64,000 nucleotides of DNA, from contig NZ_CP035952.1 of the NCBI RefSeq assembly GCF_004214895.1, forward strand, positions 3,234,501 to 3,298,500, in the 5' to 3' direction. Below are positions 56,401-64,000 of the stretch, in pieces. The notes under the pieces were generated by a model. That model was given only the letters and a program-made list of their open reading frames with translations. It ran no database searches and was not told the DNA's origin. Numbering within the stretch: the stretch's first letter is position 1; each line of letters begins with the position of its first letter. The position numbers were made by a program, and so were the translations under genes. The stretch is from Pseudomonas tructae. GTDB lineage: Bacteria > Pseudomonadota > Gammaproteobacteria > Pseudomonadales > Pseudomonadaceae.

Positions 56401-59400
56401 AAGCCTTGCCTGTCTGCCAACAGGGCTCGCTTGGCAATACCGCCATGGAACCCGGCGGGATGATCAGTGAACAGGCGCATGTGCGGAATACGCACATGGC
56501 TGTCCTTAATCGCCTCGACCTCGCTCACGCGCATGAACCACGGCCGCGGGTCGGGGTCGACCTCGGCACGGCCCTGCTGGGCCTGCACCGTGGTGAAATA
56601 CAGGGTCTTGCTGAAGCGGGTCCATTCGCCGGCCTGGGGCAGGTGAAAGTCCACAGTCACCGACTCGACCAGCGGGTCAATCACCTCGAACAGGCAATCG
56701 CCGCTGGCACTGAGCGGCACACTGACAATCGGACCTTCATGGCCACGAATCCGGGCACTGCCGCTGAGCTGGACCTGCACATAGTCGACTGCGCTGAAAC
56801 CTTCGGCACTGAACGCCACCCGGTTGGCCGAACGCCCGTTGGCCAGCGCGCCGCTGGCGGCGCGGGCACGTACGCCATACACCTGCTCGTCATCGCCCTC
56901 TTGCTGCGCGTCAAAGGGGAACACCGAGGTGAACCGCACCCGTACATGTCGCAGCGGACCGTGTTCCAATCGGCCGCTGACCAGCACCGTTTCGGCCAGG
57001 GCGTCGGCCAATAGCACCTCGCACTCGCCATGGGCGTCCAATTCAAAATCCATGGCCTGGGTGCCATTGGCAAAGCGCGCCGAGCCGTTGACCTCCAAGC
57101 TGCCGCGCCCACCAGGCCACCCTTGCAGGGTCAGGGCGCAGGTGTGACGGTCCGACTGCCAGGTGTCAGGCAACGCGACACCGGCAAGGCCCATATCGGA
57201 TACCACCAGTTGCAGCCGGCCCTGGCGCAGTTGGTACTCGCGCACGGGAAAGTCCAGGGCCGGTCCGCCGCTGGCACGGCTGAAGTCGACTCGCAGGTGC
57301 AGGCTGAGCGCGGTGCTATCGGCCAGGGCTTGCAAAAAGCTTCTGGGCAAGGCCACCGACAGCCCGTCAAGCTGTTCCAGCACGTGCTCAGAGAGCAACG
57401 CCAGGCTCTGGCCTGCACCGCGCACCTCCAACCACACCCGCTGGCCCAGGGCGATGAAAGGCCAAGGCTGCACGGTAACCTGCGCATCGCCCGCGAAACT
57501 GTCCAGGTCCAGTTGCTGATCCAGCTCACTGGCCTGGGTGATACGCGGCTGTGGCAACACAGCGGCCGCGGGCGCAATAATGTGCACCTGCAGTTCAGGT
57601 GAGGGCACCGCCGCAAGCTCGTTACGCAGCACGCTGTAGAAGCAGCGCACCGGCGTGTTGATATTGGCCCCCACCGCCGCCGGCGGCACACTGATCGTCA
57701 CGCTGCCACTGTCGCTGCCGGGGCGCTCGTTCAAACTCGGCGTGCCGGCACCGGGCAGACCCAACCAATGCAACTGGATACGGTCGCTGGCACGCATGCC
57801 TGGGTAGCTGATCAGCACTTGCGCACCGTGCAAGCCGAGCATCGCGTCATACTGCCCATTCTGTGCCCCGGTCAAGGTCGGCTCTGTCGGCTGTGGGGCG
57901 ATCGAGCGCAGCGTCAACACGCGTTCCTGCGAGGGCAACGGCCGGCCACCGCCAACCGGTTCAAGCTCATAACTGAGCCGCACGTCACTGGCCAACCCCG
58001 TCTGGACCACTGCCTGCGGCACCCTGAAGCTCAGCGCAGCGCCATTGGCCTGTACCACCGCCACCTCACCATAGCTGGACTCACTGCTCGCCCCCTGCCA
58101 CGTGAAACGCACCTGATCACCGGCACGCGACCCGGGATAGGCAACCGTGACCACAACCCCCTCAGGATAAAAATACGGATCGAGCTGGTCGTCGGGCTCG
58201 TCAAGCTGCACCAGCGGCAATAGCGGCGCCACGCTGACCCGCAACGTCAGCGGCGCCGACTCGCGCAAGCCGACCGCACGAGCATTGCTCATGCGTACCC
58301 GGTAGTACAGCGTCACCGCGCCCGACTCGAGCAAGCGGATATGCTCGCTGCCAACGTTGATCGGGATCGCTGCATTGCCCGCGGCCTGACCGACGGTCAC
58401 GGTGCGCCACTGCTCGTGCAAGGTCGGCCGGCCGTCAAATTGGGTCCCCTGCCAGACCAGCTGGATCTCATGCCCGGCCACCCGTCCAATGTAAGGGGGG
58501 ATCAACACCGTGGCACGCGTCACATCGTATGCCAACTCGTCATCAGCCTGATTCACGCTCGGCTCCTGCAAGGGCTGCACGGTACCGCGCACGCCCAGGG
58601 TCAGGTGCGCCGAACGCAACTCGCCCGCCGACGTCAGCAAGGTATAGGCGACCACCACCAAACCGCCGGCCAAGGCGCGGACGCGGTCATTGGCAATGCT
58701 GAACGTCAGCGTTTGCGGCAGCGTGCCGCGAATGAACTGCTCCAGGTCGGTATGCGTCGGCAACCCTGAATCGATGTAGCCGGTAAAACGCAGCCGTACC
58801 CGGTCACCCGGGCTGAACTCGTCGGCAGTGGCCAGGACCTGCAGTTGCAGATCGGCATCGCCCAAGGCATCGAGGTCGATATAACCGTCACCAGGAAGGT
58901 CCGGCACGGTGACGGCGGGCAGGTTGGCATAGCCGGTGTCGACCACCACCGACACATGCGGTGCCCAGGTCAGGCTGGTGTTATGCACCAGGTCGTGGAC
59001 CTCGTAACTGACCACCAGGTTGGCGCTGTCGCCCGCCTCGCGAATGATACTGCCCGGCACGGTAAACAGCACCGGGTTGTCAACCTCTTGCTGGGTTTGC
59101 AGGGTACGGCTGAGCATCACCCCACCCCAGCTCAAGCGGATCACATCACCGATGGCCTTGTTCTGGTAGAAGGCAATCCTCACCTGGACGCCGTCCAGCA
59201 GGTGCTCGGCAGTGACCGGGTTAACCGCAACATCCACTGGCACCAGCCCCTGATGGCCGGAATCATTACCCCCCGGGCGATCGAGCTTGACCCACAGGGT
59301 TAAAGTCCTGGAGCGTGCCAGCAGCGCACCCTGGCGAAAGAACCGATAGAAAAAACCCACCGCACCGGCCGTAAACAAGGCCTTGGGCAGGAAGTGGGAA

Positions 59401-59702
59401 ACAGGCTGATTGACCTGCTCAGCCCGCAACGTCACAGGTTGGCCAATGCGCTCGCCAGTGGCGGCGAAGTAAAACTCCAGGGTATCGCCTTGACGTGCTT
59501 CGCGAAACGCCGGCACCGTGGTCAGCACGCCCTGCTCGCTGCGCTGCAGGGTGTCAAGGTTGACCCCGGCGTCATACCCACTGACCGGCGCCACGCTGGC
59601 GAAGATCGACAACGGACTGAGTTCGCTCACCGGGGTGTCCAGTGCACTGGGGTGCAGTTCGTTGGTGTTGCTTTGTGCTGCATCGGCTTTCAAGTCACTC
59701 AT
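53430..59702 (-). CDS. Giant Ig-like repeat protein (2090 residues) of unknown function
   Basis: Opens at ATG 59702 (GAGG six bases upstream). There is no signal peptide, membrane segment or recognised enzyme domain. It is built from about 13-14 diverged repeats of roughly 110-150 residues, each with a core like G-D-x-[VI]-x-L-x-W-x-G (examples: AIGDVIRLSWGG at 184, SPGDRVRLRFTG at 298, RAGDQVRFTWQG at 526, EVGDVLNLFWGG in the second half). Module order appears duplicated: a run of these repeats followed by two invasin-like Ig domains (marker ANGRSANRVAF), then again a run followed by Ig-like domains (marker ANGRHKNTVII). It ends in its own terminator and is a single-gene unit. A surface or secreted adhesin-like role is possible, but no secretion signal was seen. 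Confidence 0.75.
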   Translation of the reverse strand: MSDLKADAAQSNTNELHPSALDTPVSELSPLSIFASVAPVSGYDAGVNLDTLQRSEQGVLTTVPAFREARQGDTLEFYFAATGERIGQPVTLRAEQVNQPVSHFLPKALFTAGAVGFFYRFFRQGALLARSRTLTLWVKLDRPGGNDSGHQGLVPVDVAVNPVTAEHLLDGVQVRIAFYQNKAIGDVIRLSWGGVMLSRTLQTQQEVDNPVLFTVPGSIIREAGDSANLVVSYEVHDLVHNTSLTWAPHVSVVVDTGYANLPAVTVPDLPGDGYIDLDALGDADLQLQVLATADEFSPGDRVRLRFTGYIDSGLPTHTDLEQFIRGTLPQTLTFSIANDRVRALAGGLVVVAYTLLTSAGELRSAHLTLGVRGTVQPLQEPSVNQADDELAYDVTRATVLIPPYIGRVAGHEIQLVWQGTQFDGRPTLHEQWRTVTVGQAAGNAAIPINVGSEHIRLLESGAVTLYYRVRMSNARAVGLRESAPLTLRVSVAPLLPLVQLDEPDDQLDPYFYPEGVVVTVAYPGSRAGDQVRFTWQGASSESSYGEVAVVQANGAALSFRVPQAVVQTGLASDVRLSYELEPVGGGRPLPSQERVLTLRSIAPQPTEPTLTGAQNGQYDAMLGLHGAQVLISYPGMRASDRIQLHWLGLPGAGTPSLNERPGSDSGSVTISVPPAAVGANINTPVRCFYSVLRNELAAVPSPELQVHIIAPAAAVLPQPRITQASELDQQLDLDSFAGDAQVTVQPWPFIALGQRVWLEVRGAGQSLALLSEHVLEQLDGLSVALPRSFLQALADSTALSLHLRVDFSRASGGPALDFPVREYQLRQGRLQLVVSDMGLAGVALPDTWQSDRHTCALTLQGWPGGRGSLEVNGSARFANGTQAMDFELDAHGECEVLLADALAETVLVSGRLEHGPLRHVRVRFTSVFPFDAQQEGDDEQVYGVRARAASGALANGRSANRVAFSAEGFSAVDYVQVQLSGSARIRGHEGPIVSVPLSASGDCLFEVIDPLVESVTVDFHLPQAGEWTRFSKTLYFTTVQAQQGRAEVDPDPRPWFMRVSEVEAIKDSHVRIPHMRLFTDHPAGFHGGIAKRALLADRQGLLVLVEPYLNMAVGDAIHIHFGDEDEPATPLPRVVLQGEVGELISLFVPEARVPRGENEVWFTVAALSGDNSDASARLKVKVKESLPGGPNPTPGDPHHGRLMAPSVPFGLIDEDVAEEGVTVYVQPWRNMEVGDVLNLFWGGVKVSHEVQEGEVRQIIPVFIDFATIQAGGDAEDLLVIYRLEDEVGNESDGASLPSYAFVEVSTFLLPRPVVADLDEEGYLDLGAMSGADAQVTVVADRPLGFETGDQVVITWRGFTEDAVVAPPHVSPAYTVRIIPPPHPIVHAIPNRELQAVAGGLAYVNYKVTRRGYVMQSRTTVIGIRGRAAGLLEPDVDGRDEDFLPDTLSRAVVRIQPWTGMFAGQRIRLVWQGRRGNGQNYAHMQDWTLSNSQVDKVVIFNLGAEHIVALAGGDLELFYLVFNGGPEPWVSESRTLWVGEPAPELISPQVLEAEGDVLDPDDLFVATVEAPIYTGMAPGQVVHLEWLSPVPAGNVYDSIPVTEARDLQFAVYEDDVRQSLGHQVRVRYIARETGQRSRYSHFRYLTIGAVLVNPPRPFIEEASGNVLDLISFDGDARVRVPVWQGISTSHHYWLRCEGVDADDRPLSVVLARQQQVSAIEVIHGVEHYVARDALSRFADNSTLRVIMAVALNGNTAEENAVPFPQREYQIRQVPVDRTPFFLDDAVGKLLILNTFTGNVRFRAAHWHGMAVGQLVNLGLTARVGGVIRRWPLLENERVTQGDMDGGMRRNIPRSFFANLAHNTAFTLTMWVDLNDGNAPVHFPDQEFLLFHSPVRLTCSSGGMQVRSFPERWPHTKAMNQLFVIGVPGTTVMLTAPFWVTFDNEQSYKTVVLDNLGEAQEPLLGHEYGTATIRANVAELGTAATTVGFTQAFPATIRHLNVVATNNAIANGRHKNTVIIEYPYYLSQPSHSITCHVNGQARFLANNSNRIVFNIGQSRGVIYLEVTNTVPQTVTLTVNGPYGGMDRKLKFS

Positions 59703-59758
59703 GATGGCCTCGGAAGGTCTGGATCGCAGGGGCCATCGGACGGCTCGCCAACAAGGCG

Positions 59759-59785
59759 GGGCCGACCCGCATGGCAGGTCGGCCC
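59759..59785. terminator. Strong hairpin between the permease and the giant gene
   Basis: GGGCCGACC pairs with GGTCGGCCC around 9 bases. In the plus direction TTATT follows. It probably ends or attenuates the permease transcript. Confidence 0.5.
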
Positions 59786-59838
59786 TTATTCAATACCTCG
59801 ATATCAAAGGCCACAACTGACAGAAATACCAGGTGGCA

Positions 59839-59865
59839 GTAGGAGCGGGCTTGCCCCGCGATAGG
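59839..59865. repeat. REP element (single)
   Basis: GTAGGAGCGGGCTTGCCCCG and CGATAGG, inverted relative to the copy at 13905. It lies two bases beyond the permease stop. Confidence 0.85.
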
Positions 59866-59866
59866 C

Positions 59867-61270
59867 CTACACCGACGGTGCCAACACCCCCTGCCGCTTG
59901 CGATTGATGATGAAGTACGCCGCGTAACACACGGCAATGAAACCAAAACCCCAGTACAACGACGGCCGCTGGGTCGCATCCATTGCCAAAAACACGAACA
60001 GCGAACTGCACAGGGTGATGCACAGCAGCGGCACCAGCGGGTACAGCGGCGCGCGGTACTTCAGCTCGCTGAGCTTGCCGCCCTCACGCAGGTAGGCGCG
60101 GCGGAACTTGTACTGGGCCAGGGCGATGACGATCCAGGTCACGGTGCCGGACATACCGCTCACCGCCATCAGCACCATGAACAAGGTGTCGGCAGCAACG
60201 AAGCTGGTCATCAGCGACACCAGGGCAAAGCACAGGGTGATGCTCAGGGCCCGCAGCGGCACCCCGCGTTTGCTCAACGGCGACAGGCTCTTGGGCGCCA
60301 TACCGGTCTTGGACATGGCCCAGAGGATGCGCGTGGAGGCATACAGCCCGGAGTTGCCCACCGAGAGAATGGCGGTGAGGATGACGAAGTTCATCAGGTC
60401 CGCCGCGTAAGGAATGCCGACCATGTCGAACACCTGCACGAACGGGCTTTCCATCAGGCCGGCCTGCTGCCACGGCACGATCGCCGAGAGCACGACAATG
60501 GCCAGGACGTAGAAGATCAGCACGCGGAACACCACGTTGCGCACTGCCCGCGGGATGCTCTTGTGCGGCTGGTCGGTTTCGCCAGCGGCCACGCCCATGA
60601 TCTCGCAGCCCTGAAAGGCATAGACCACGGTCATCATCACTGCGAACACCGCTGACAGGCCATTGGGGAACAGCGAGTCGCCGATCAGGTTGTTCATCAT
60701 CGGCGCAGGCTCGCCGCTGGTCAGCGGGATCGCGCCGAAGATCACCAGCACGCCAACGATGATAAAGCCCAGGATCGCCGCCACCTTGATCCCCGAGAAC
60801 CAGTACTCGGCTTCGCCAAAGGCGCGGGTGGCCAGGGCGTTGAGGCCGAACAGCACCACCACGAACAACGCCGACCAGTACCAGATCGGCACCTCGGGGA
60901 ACCAGCGCACCATCAGCATGCCGGCAGCGGTGAACTCCAGGCCCACGGTGGTGGCCCAGCTCATCCAGTACACCCAGCCGATCATGAAACCCGTGGCCGG
61001 GCCGATGAATTTGGTGGCGTGCGCCTGGAACGAGCCGGACACCGGCATCTGCACCGACAGCTCGCCCAGGCAGACCATCACCAGGTACATGAGAAAACCC
61101 GCCACCAGGTAGGCCAGGATCGCCCCCACCGGGCCGCCCTGGTTGATGGTTACCCCCGAGCCCATGAACAGCCCGGTGCCGATCACCCCGCCCAACGACA
61201 GCATGAAGATATGCCGGCTTTTCAGCGCACGGGTCAGGTGGATGCCTTTACGGTCAGTAGAATCAATCAT
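59867..61270 (-). CDS. APC-family amino acid permease (LysP/GabP-like)
   Basis: 467 residues with 12 membrane helices. The family signature at the N terminus is LKSRHIFMLSLGGVIGTGLF followed by GSG and INQGGPVGAILAY; GELSVQMPVSGSFQAHATKF is also characteristic. It is a proton-coupled importer of amino acids. The exact substrate is not deducible; basic amino acids or GABA are possible. The adjacent nitrogen-catabolic genes are separated from it by the giant gene. About 200 bases upstream (61271-61474) hold no gene and presumably its promoter. Confidence 0.88.
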   Translation of the reverse strand: MIDSTDRKGIHLTRALKSRHIFMLSLGGVIGTGLFMGSGVTINQGGPVGAILAYLVAGFLMYLVMVCLGELSVQMPVSGSFQAHATKFIGPATGFMIGWVYWMSWATTVGLEFTAAGMLMVRWFPEVPIWYWSALFVVVLFGLNALATRAFGEAEYWFSGIKVAAILGFIIVGVLVIFGAIPLTSGEPAPMMNNLIGDSLFPNGLSAVFAVMMTVVYAFQGCEIMGVAAGETDQPHKSIPRAVRNVVFRVLIFYVLAIVVLSAIVPWQQAGLMESPFVQVFDMVGIPYAADLMNFVILTAILSVGNSGLYASTRILWAMSKTGMAPKSLSPLSKRGVPLRALSITLCFALVSLMTSFVAADTLFMVLMAVSGMSGTVTWIVIALAQYKFRRAYLREGGKLSELKYRAPLYPLVPLLCITLCSSLFVFLAMDATQRPSLYWGFGFIAVCYAAYFIINRKRQGVLAPSV

Positions 61271-61474
61271 GGCAGCACCTCAACAGTGGTTGAAGCGCGG
61301 GAGGGACAGGCGATGGTGCAGGGACGGCTGAGCTTTACGGCAGTTCATTATTATTATCTCCAATAAGCTTCGAAGACCGCGTGCAGTGCGGTTGAAGTCG
61401 ATTATTGGAAAGCGATGTAAGCTGGCGTTGTACGTAAAGATCGAAGATGTAAAAAGTCGTAAGGTTTTTGTACG

Positions 61475-63730
61475 TCAGCCCTGGATCAGCTGTTTCAGGG
61501 TGTCGCAGGCCAGGCGCATTTGCTCGGTCAAGGGCGCTTGCAGGGCATGCAAGGCCGCCTGGTTCTTGCTCAGCGCCGCCTCTTCCACCTCGCGCAGAAC
61601 CGTCGCCAGGCCACGAAAGCCCAGGGAGTCACAGCTCCCCGCCAGGCGATGCGCCAGGTGGGCGACATCGGTGCAATCCTCGGCCTTGAGCGCCTCGGCC
61701 AAGGCGCCGCGCTGCTGTTCGATGGCGTCACGCAGCACCGCCAGCAAACCCTGGACTTTCTGTTCGCCGAGCAAGCTGCGATGGGTATCGAGCAACGCCC
61801 AGTCCATGCCCTGCCCGGCCACCACGGCCTCGACCCGCGGCACCTGCTGCGCCAATGCCTGGCGCAAGCTGTCGAGCTTGAGCGGCTTGGCCAGGATGCC
61901 CTGCATACCCGCCGCAAGGTAGCTGCGCACCAGCGCTGGCTGCACGCTGGCGGTCAGAGCCAGGACCCGACACTCGCGGTTTGGCCCCGGGGTTTGCCGA
62001 ATGTGCCGGCACAGTTCGACACCGTTGATACCCGGCAGGTGCACATCGAGCAGGATCAAGTCGAAACGACGTTGCCCGCACAGGCCCATGGCCTGTTCAC
62101 CGTCTTCGGCCAGCCACAACCGATGACCATCACGCGCCAGCAGGCCGCGGATCACTTCTCGGTTGAGCTCGACGTCTTCGACCACCAGGATCTCCAGGGC
62201 GCGGATGGCCGGGACCGGCGTCTGCTCGGCAGGGGTTGCCGTCGCCGTTTGCAGGCTCAGCTCGAACCAGAAGCAACTGCCCTGACCCTCGACGCTGTCA
62301 AGACCGATGCGCCCGCCGAGCAACTCCACCAGGTGCTTGCAGATCGCCAGGCCCAGGCCGGTGCCGCCGTAGCGGCGGGCCACGGCTTCGCTGGCCTGGA
62401 CGAAACGCTCGAAAATCCGCCCTTGCACTGCCGGGGCGATGCCGATGCCGTTGTCGTGGACACTGATCCGCACGTGCTGGCGGCTCTGCTGCGGCTCCAG
62501 CACCTGGACCTCGACACTGACTTCACCGGCCTCGGTGAACTTGATGGCATTGGCCAGCAGGTTGCTGAGCACCTGGCGCAGGAACTGTTCGGCGCCGTGA
62601 TGACGCGCGGCCAGGCGCGGATCGATACGGCACAGCAGCACGCTGTCGTTAGCCTGCGCCCGGGGCTCGAGCAGGGTCATGACCTCCTCGCACAACTGGC
62701 GCAGGGAGAAGTCCACGGCTTCGGGGTGGCTTTCGCCCTCCTCCAGGCGCGCAAAGTACAGCACCTCGTTGAGAATGCTCAGCAAGCCTTCGCCAGCTTT
62801 GTACAGGGCATCCAGGCGCTTGCTGTCGCGGGCATCGAGATTGGCCTCGCGCAGCAGCTCGGCCATGCCCAGAATGCCATTGAGCGGGGTGCGCAGCTCG
62901 TGGCTCATGGTTGCCAGAAAACGCGATTTGGCAAGGTTTGCCGCTTCGGCTTCATCCTTGGCGCGCATCAGGCTGGCGGTACGCCGCTCGACCTTGCTCT
63001 GCAACTCATCACGCTTGTCCTGCAAAGCCAGGCGGTCGATTTCGCGGCGGTCGATGTCACTGAGGATCGCTCGGCGCATGTCGTCCAGGGCGTGGGCCAC
63101 GGTGTCGATTTCATCGTCGCGGGCCGAGCGGCGCTTATCCAGGCGCAGCGGCTCCTGCCAGTCGCCGGCCCCTACCCGGCGGGCGAATTCGGCCATCACC
63201 TGCAAGTGGCGGGTGACCAGCCGATAGAACAGCCCCGACAGCGCCACCGCCAGGCCGCAGAGAAACACGCTCATCCACAGCAGGCTGGTCAAACCGGTGG
63301 CGAACAGGCGCCGGTGCACCGCGCCCAGGTCGATGCTGACTTCCAGCTCGCCAAGATGGCGCAACGGCCCCGAAGGCGGTTGGTAGTCCAGGGCAAAGCG
63401 CTCGATGCGCAGCGGCCCCTGGGGTTGCGCCTCACCCTGCAGCAAGTCGAAATCGCTACTGCTCAGGCGCACCCGCGCCACATCGGAGAAGTCCACCAGG
63501 CCGCGCAACTGCACATTCAGCTGTTCCTGGTCGAGGTCCCAGAGGCTGCGCTCAAGGCTCGCCAGGTAGCCGGCGCGAACCAACGCCATACGTGCGTCGA
63601 TGTCACGCATCTCGCGGCGGTACTCGAAATACAGCTGCACGGTGCTGGCCAGCACGGTAAAGCACAGGCTGAACAACAGAATGAACAGCAGCAGGCGCCG
63701 CAGCAGGCCACCGGGTTGCAGGCGAATCAT
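61475..63730 (-). CDS. Hybrid sensor histidine kinase with receiver and HPt domains
   Basis: 751 residues: N-terminal helix (10-30), periplasmic sensor (~31-145), second helix (~150-172), HAMP (~175-225), coiled coil, then phospho-acceptor His in [20 protein letters not shown]. The ATPase domain has [23 protein letters not shown] and [20 protein letters not shown] receiver domain follows ([16 protein letters not shown], acceptor Asp in [13 protein letters not shown], Lys in LAKPLK), and a C-terminal HPt domain with His in [14 protein letters not shown]. The start overlaps the stop of a binding-protein gene (ATGA), indicating a periplasmic-binding-protein-coupled kinase. The output regulator is not in view. 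Confidence 0.9.
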   Translation of the reverse strand: MIRLQPGGLLRRLLLFILLFSLCFTVLASTVQLYFEYRREMRDIDARMALVRAGYLASLERSLWDLDQEQLNVQLRGLVDFSDVARVRLSSSDFDLLQGEAQPQGPLRIERFALDYQPPSGPLRHLGELEVSIDLGAVHRRLFATGLTSLLWMSVFLCGLAVALSGLFYRLVTRHLQVMAEFARRVGAGDWQEPLRLDKRRSARDDEIDTVAHALDDMRRAILSDIDRREIDRLALQDKRDELQSKVERRTASLMRAKDEAEAANLAKSRFLATMSHELRTPLNGILGMAELLREANLDARDSKRLDALYKAGEGLLSILNEVLYFARLEEGESHPEAVDFSLRQLCEEVMTLLEPRAQANDSVLLCRIDPRLAARHHGAEQFLRQVLSNLLANAIKFTEAGEVSVEVQVLEPQQSRQHVRISVHDNGIGIAPAVQGRIFERFVQASEAVARRYGGTGLGLAICKHLVELLGGRIGLDSVEGQGSCFWFELSLQTATATPAEQTPVPAIRALEILVVEDVELNREVIRGLLARDGHRLWLAEDGEQAMGLCGQRRFDLILLDVHLPGINGVELCRHIRQTPGPNRECRVLALTASVQPALVRSYLAAGMQGILAKPLKLDSLRQALAQQVPRVEAVVAGQGMDWALLDTHRSLLGEQKVQGLLAVLRDAIEQQRGALAEALKAEDCTDVAHLAHRLAGSCDSLGFRGLATVLREVEEAALSKNQAALHALQAPLTEQMRLACDTLKQLIQG

Positions 63731-64000
63731 CGGGCGTCTGCCGGCAGGCTGGCCATGTCCCGGTAGGTGACTTCGCTCTGCTCGAGCCAGCGCTGGATTT
63801 CACCGCTGTCGTGCATCCGCTGCAGTTGCCGGTCGATCTGCGCCATGTGCAGGCTCAGTGGCGAATGCCGCGACACGGCGACCCGCAGGTAGTCGACGCT
63901 GAGCGCCGTAGGCAAAGCCTGGATGGCCTCGGCGCCGGGCAGGTGCTCGACAAACAACTGGCCGGTGCGCCGTTCCTGGATGACAAAGTCGATGCGTCCG
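63727..64000 (-). CDS. Periplasmic solute-binding-type protein, C-terminal end (5' cut by window)
   Basis: About 90 residues enter from the right edge: [34 protein letters not shown] and [20 protein letters not shown]. This is the final lobe of a family 3 extracellular solute-binding (SBP_bac_3) domain, with the usual [16 protein letters not shown] helix. It overlaps the hybrid kinase start and presumably senses a ligand for it, rather than serving an ABC transporter. N-terminal sequence lies outside the window. Confidence 0.75.
   Translation of the reverse strand, partial: GRIDFVIQERRTGQLFVEHLPGAEAIQALPTALSVDYLRVAVSRHSPLSLHMAQIDRQLQRMHDSGEIQRWLEQSEVTYRDMASLPADAR

Noticed and set aside
61520..63766. 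A 748-codon open frame opposite the hybrid kinase
   Set aside because: Antisense shadow; the kinase frame has all catalytic motifs.

Overview
The window is a high-GC Pseudomonas chromosome segment, probably from the P. putida/P. fluorescens side of the genus. The evidence is the putida-type REP elements (GCGGGGCAAGCCCGCTCC core, alone or in inverted pairs), an aruH/aruI arginine-transaminase operon, genus-restricted DUF2388 and DUF2092 proteins, and YbiT, Sad and Pqi proteins of Pseudomonas type. The species cannot be fixed from sequence alone. No rRNA, tRNA or CRISPR array was seen.

Region 1 (1-1275) is the end of an alkyl-sulfatase gene and an outer-membrane transporter. Region 2 (about 1280-10875) is an accessory island and prophage graveyard. 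It holds a truncated GH19 endolysin, a frameshifted O-acyltransferase, a spanin pair in which a frameshift joins Rz1 to the end of Rz, a fragment of an NlpC/P60 tail protein abutting an integrase with an internal stop, and three copies (two decayed) of one small ORF. AT-rich cargo sits among them: a chaperone-adhesin pair, a second adhesin, a small protein that may resemble aegerolysins, a lipoprotein and a VOC protein. Core sequence resumes at ybiT (10926).

Region 3 (10.9-36.4 kb) is mostly core genome: ybiT, a TraX-like protein, a tiny coiled-coil gene behind a near-perfect LexA box, a LysR/succinate-semialdehyde dehydrogenase pair, moaA, a two-component set around a di-haem peroxidase, a YibH/YibI pump pair, the periplasmic nitrate reductase operon napEDABC, a Pqi lipid-transport operon with split pqiA, a permease-like protein, a universal stress protein, and a LuxR/phytanoyl-CoA dioxygenase pair.

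Region 4 (36.6-40.9 kb) is a second small accessory island. It has a 1031-residue PHP-plus-SMC-like ATPase (TrlF type, candidate defence protein) and two orphan small genes.

Region 5 (41.1-53.1 kb) is nitrogen catabolism. A class III aminotransferase and a polyamine-binding protein are followed by a seven-gene minus-strand operon: enoyl-CoA hydratase, acyl-CoA dehydrogenase, ADP-forming acyl-CoA synthetase, AruI, AruH, aldehyde dehydrogenase and a flavodoxin-fold oxidoreductase. The first gene is preceded by a candidate promoter with a palindromic operator. Region 6 (53.4-64 kb) holds a 2090-residue repeat protein of unknown function that looks internally duplicated, an amino acid permease, and a hybrid sensor kinase overlapping a periplasmic-binding-type protein cut by the window end.

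The most notable items are the giant repeat protein, the PHP-SMC protein with its neighbours, the LexA-boxed small protein and its island paralogue, the usherless chaperone-adhesin locus, and the coupling of arginine transamination to CoA-thioester enzymes.
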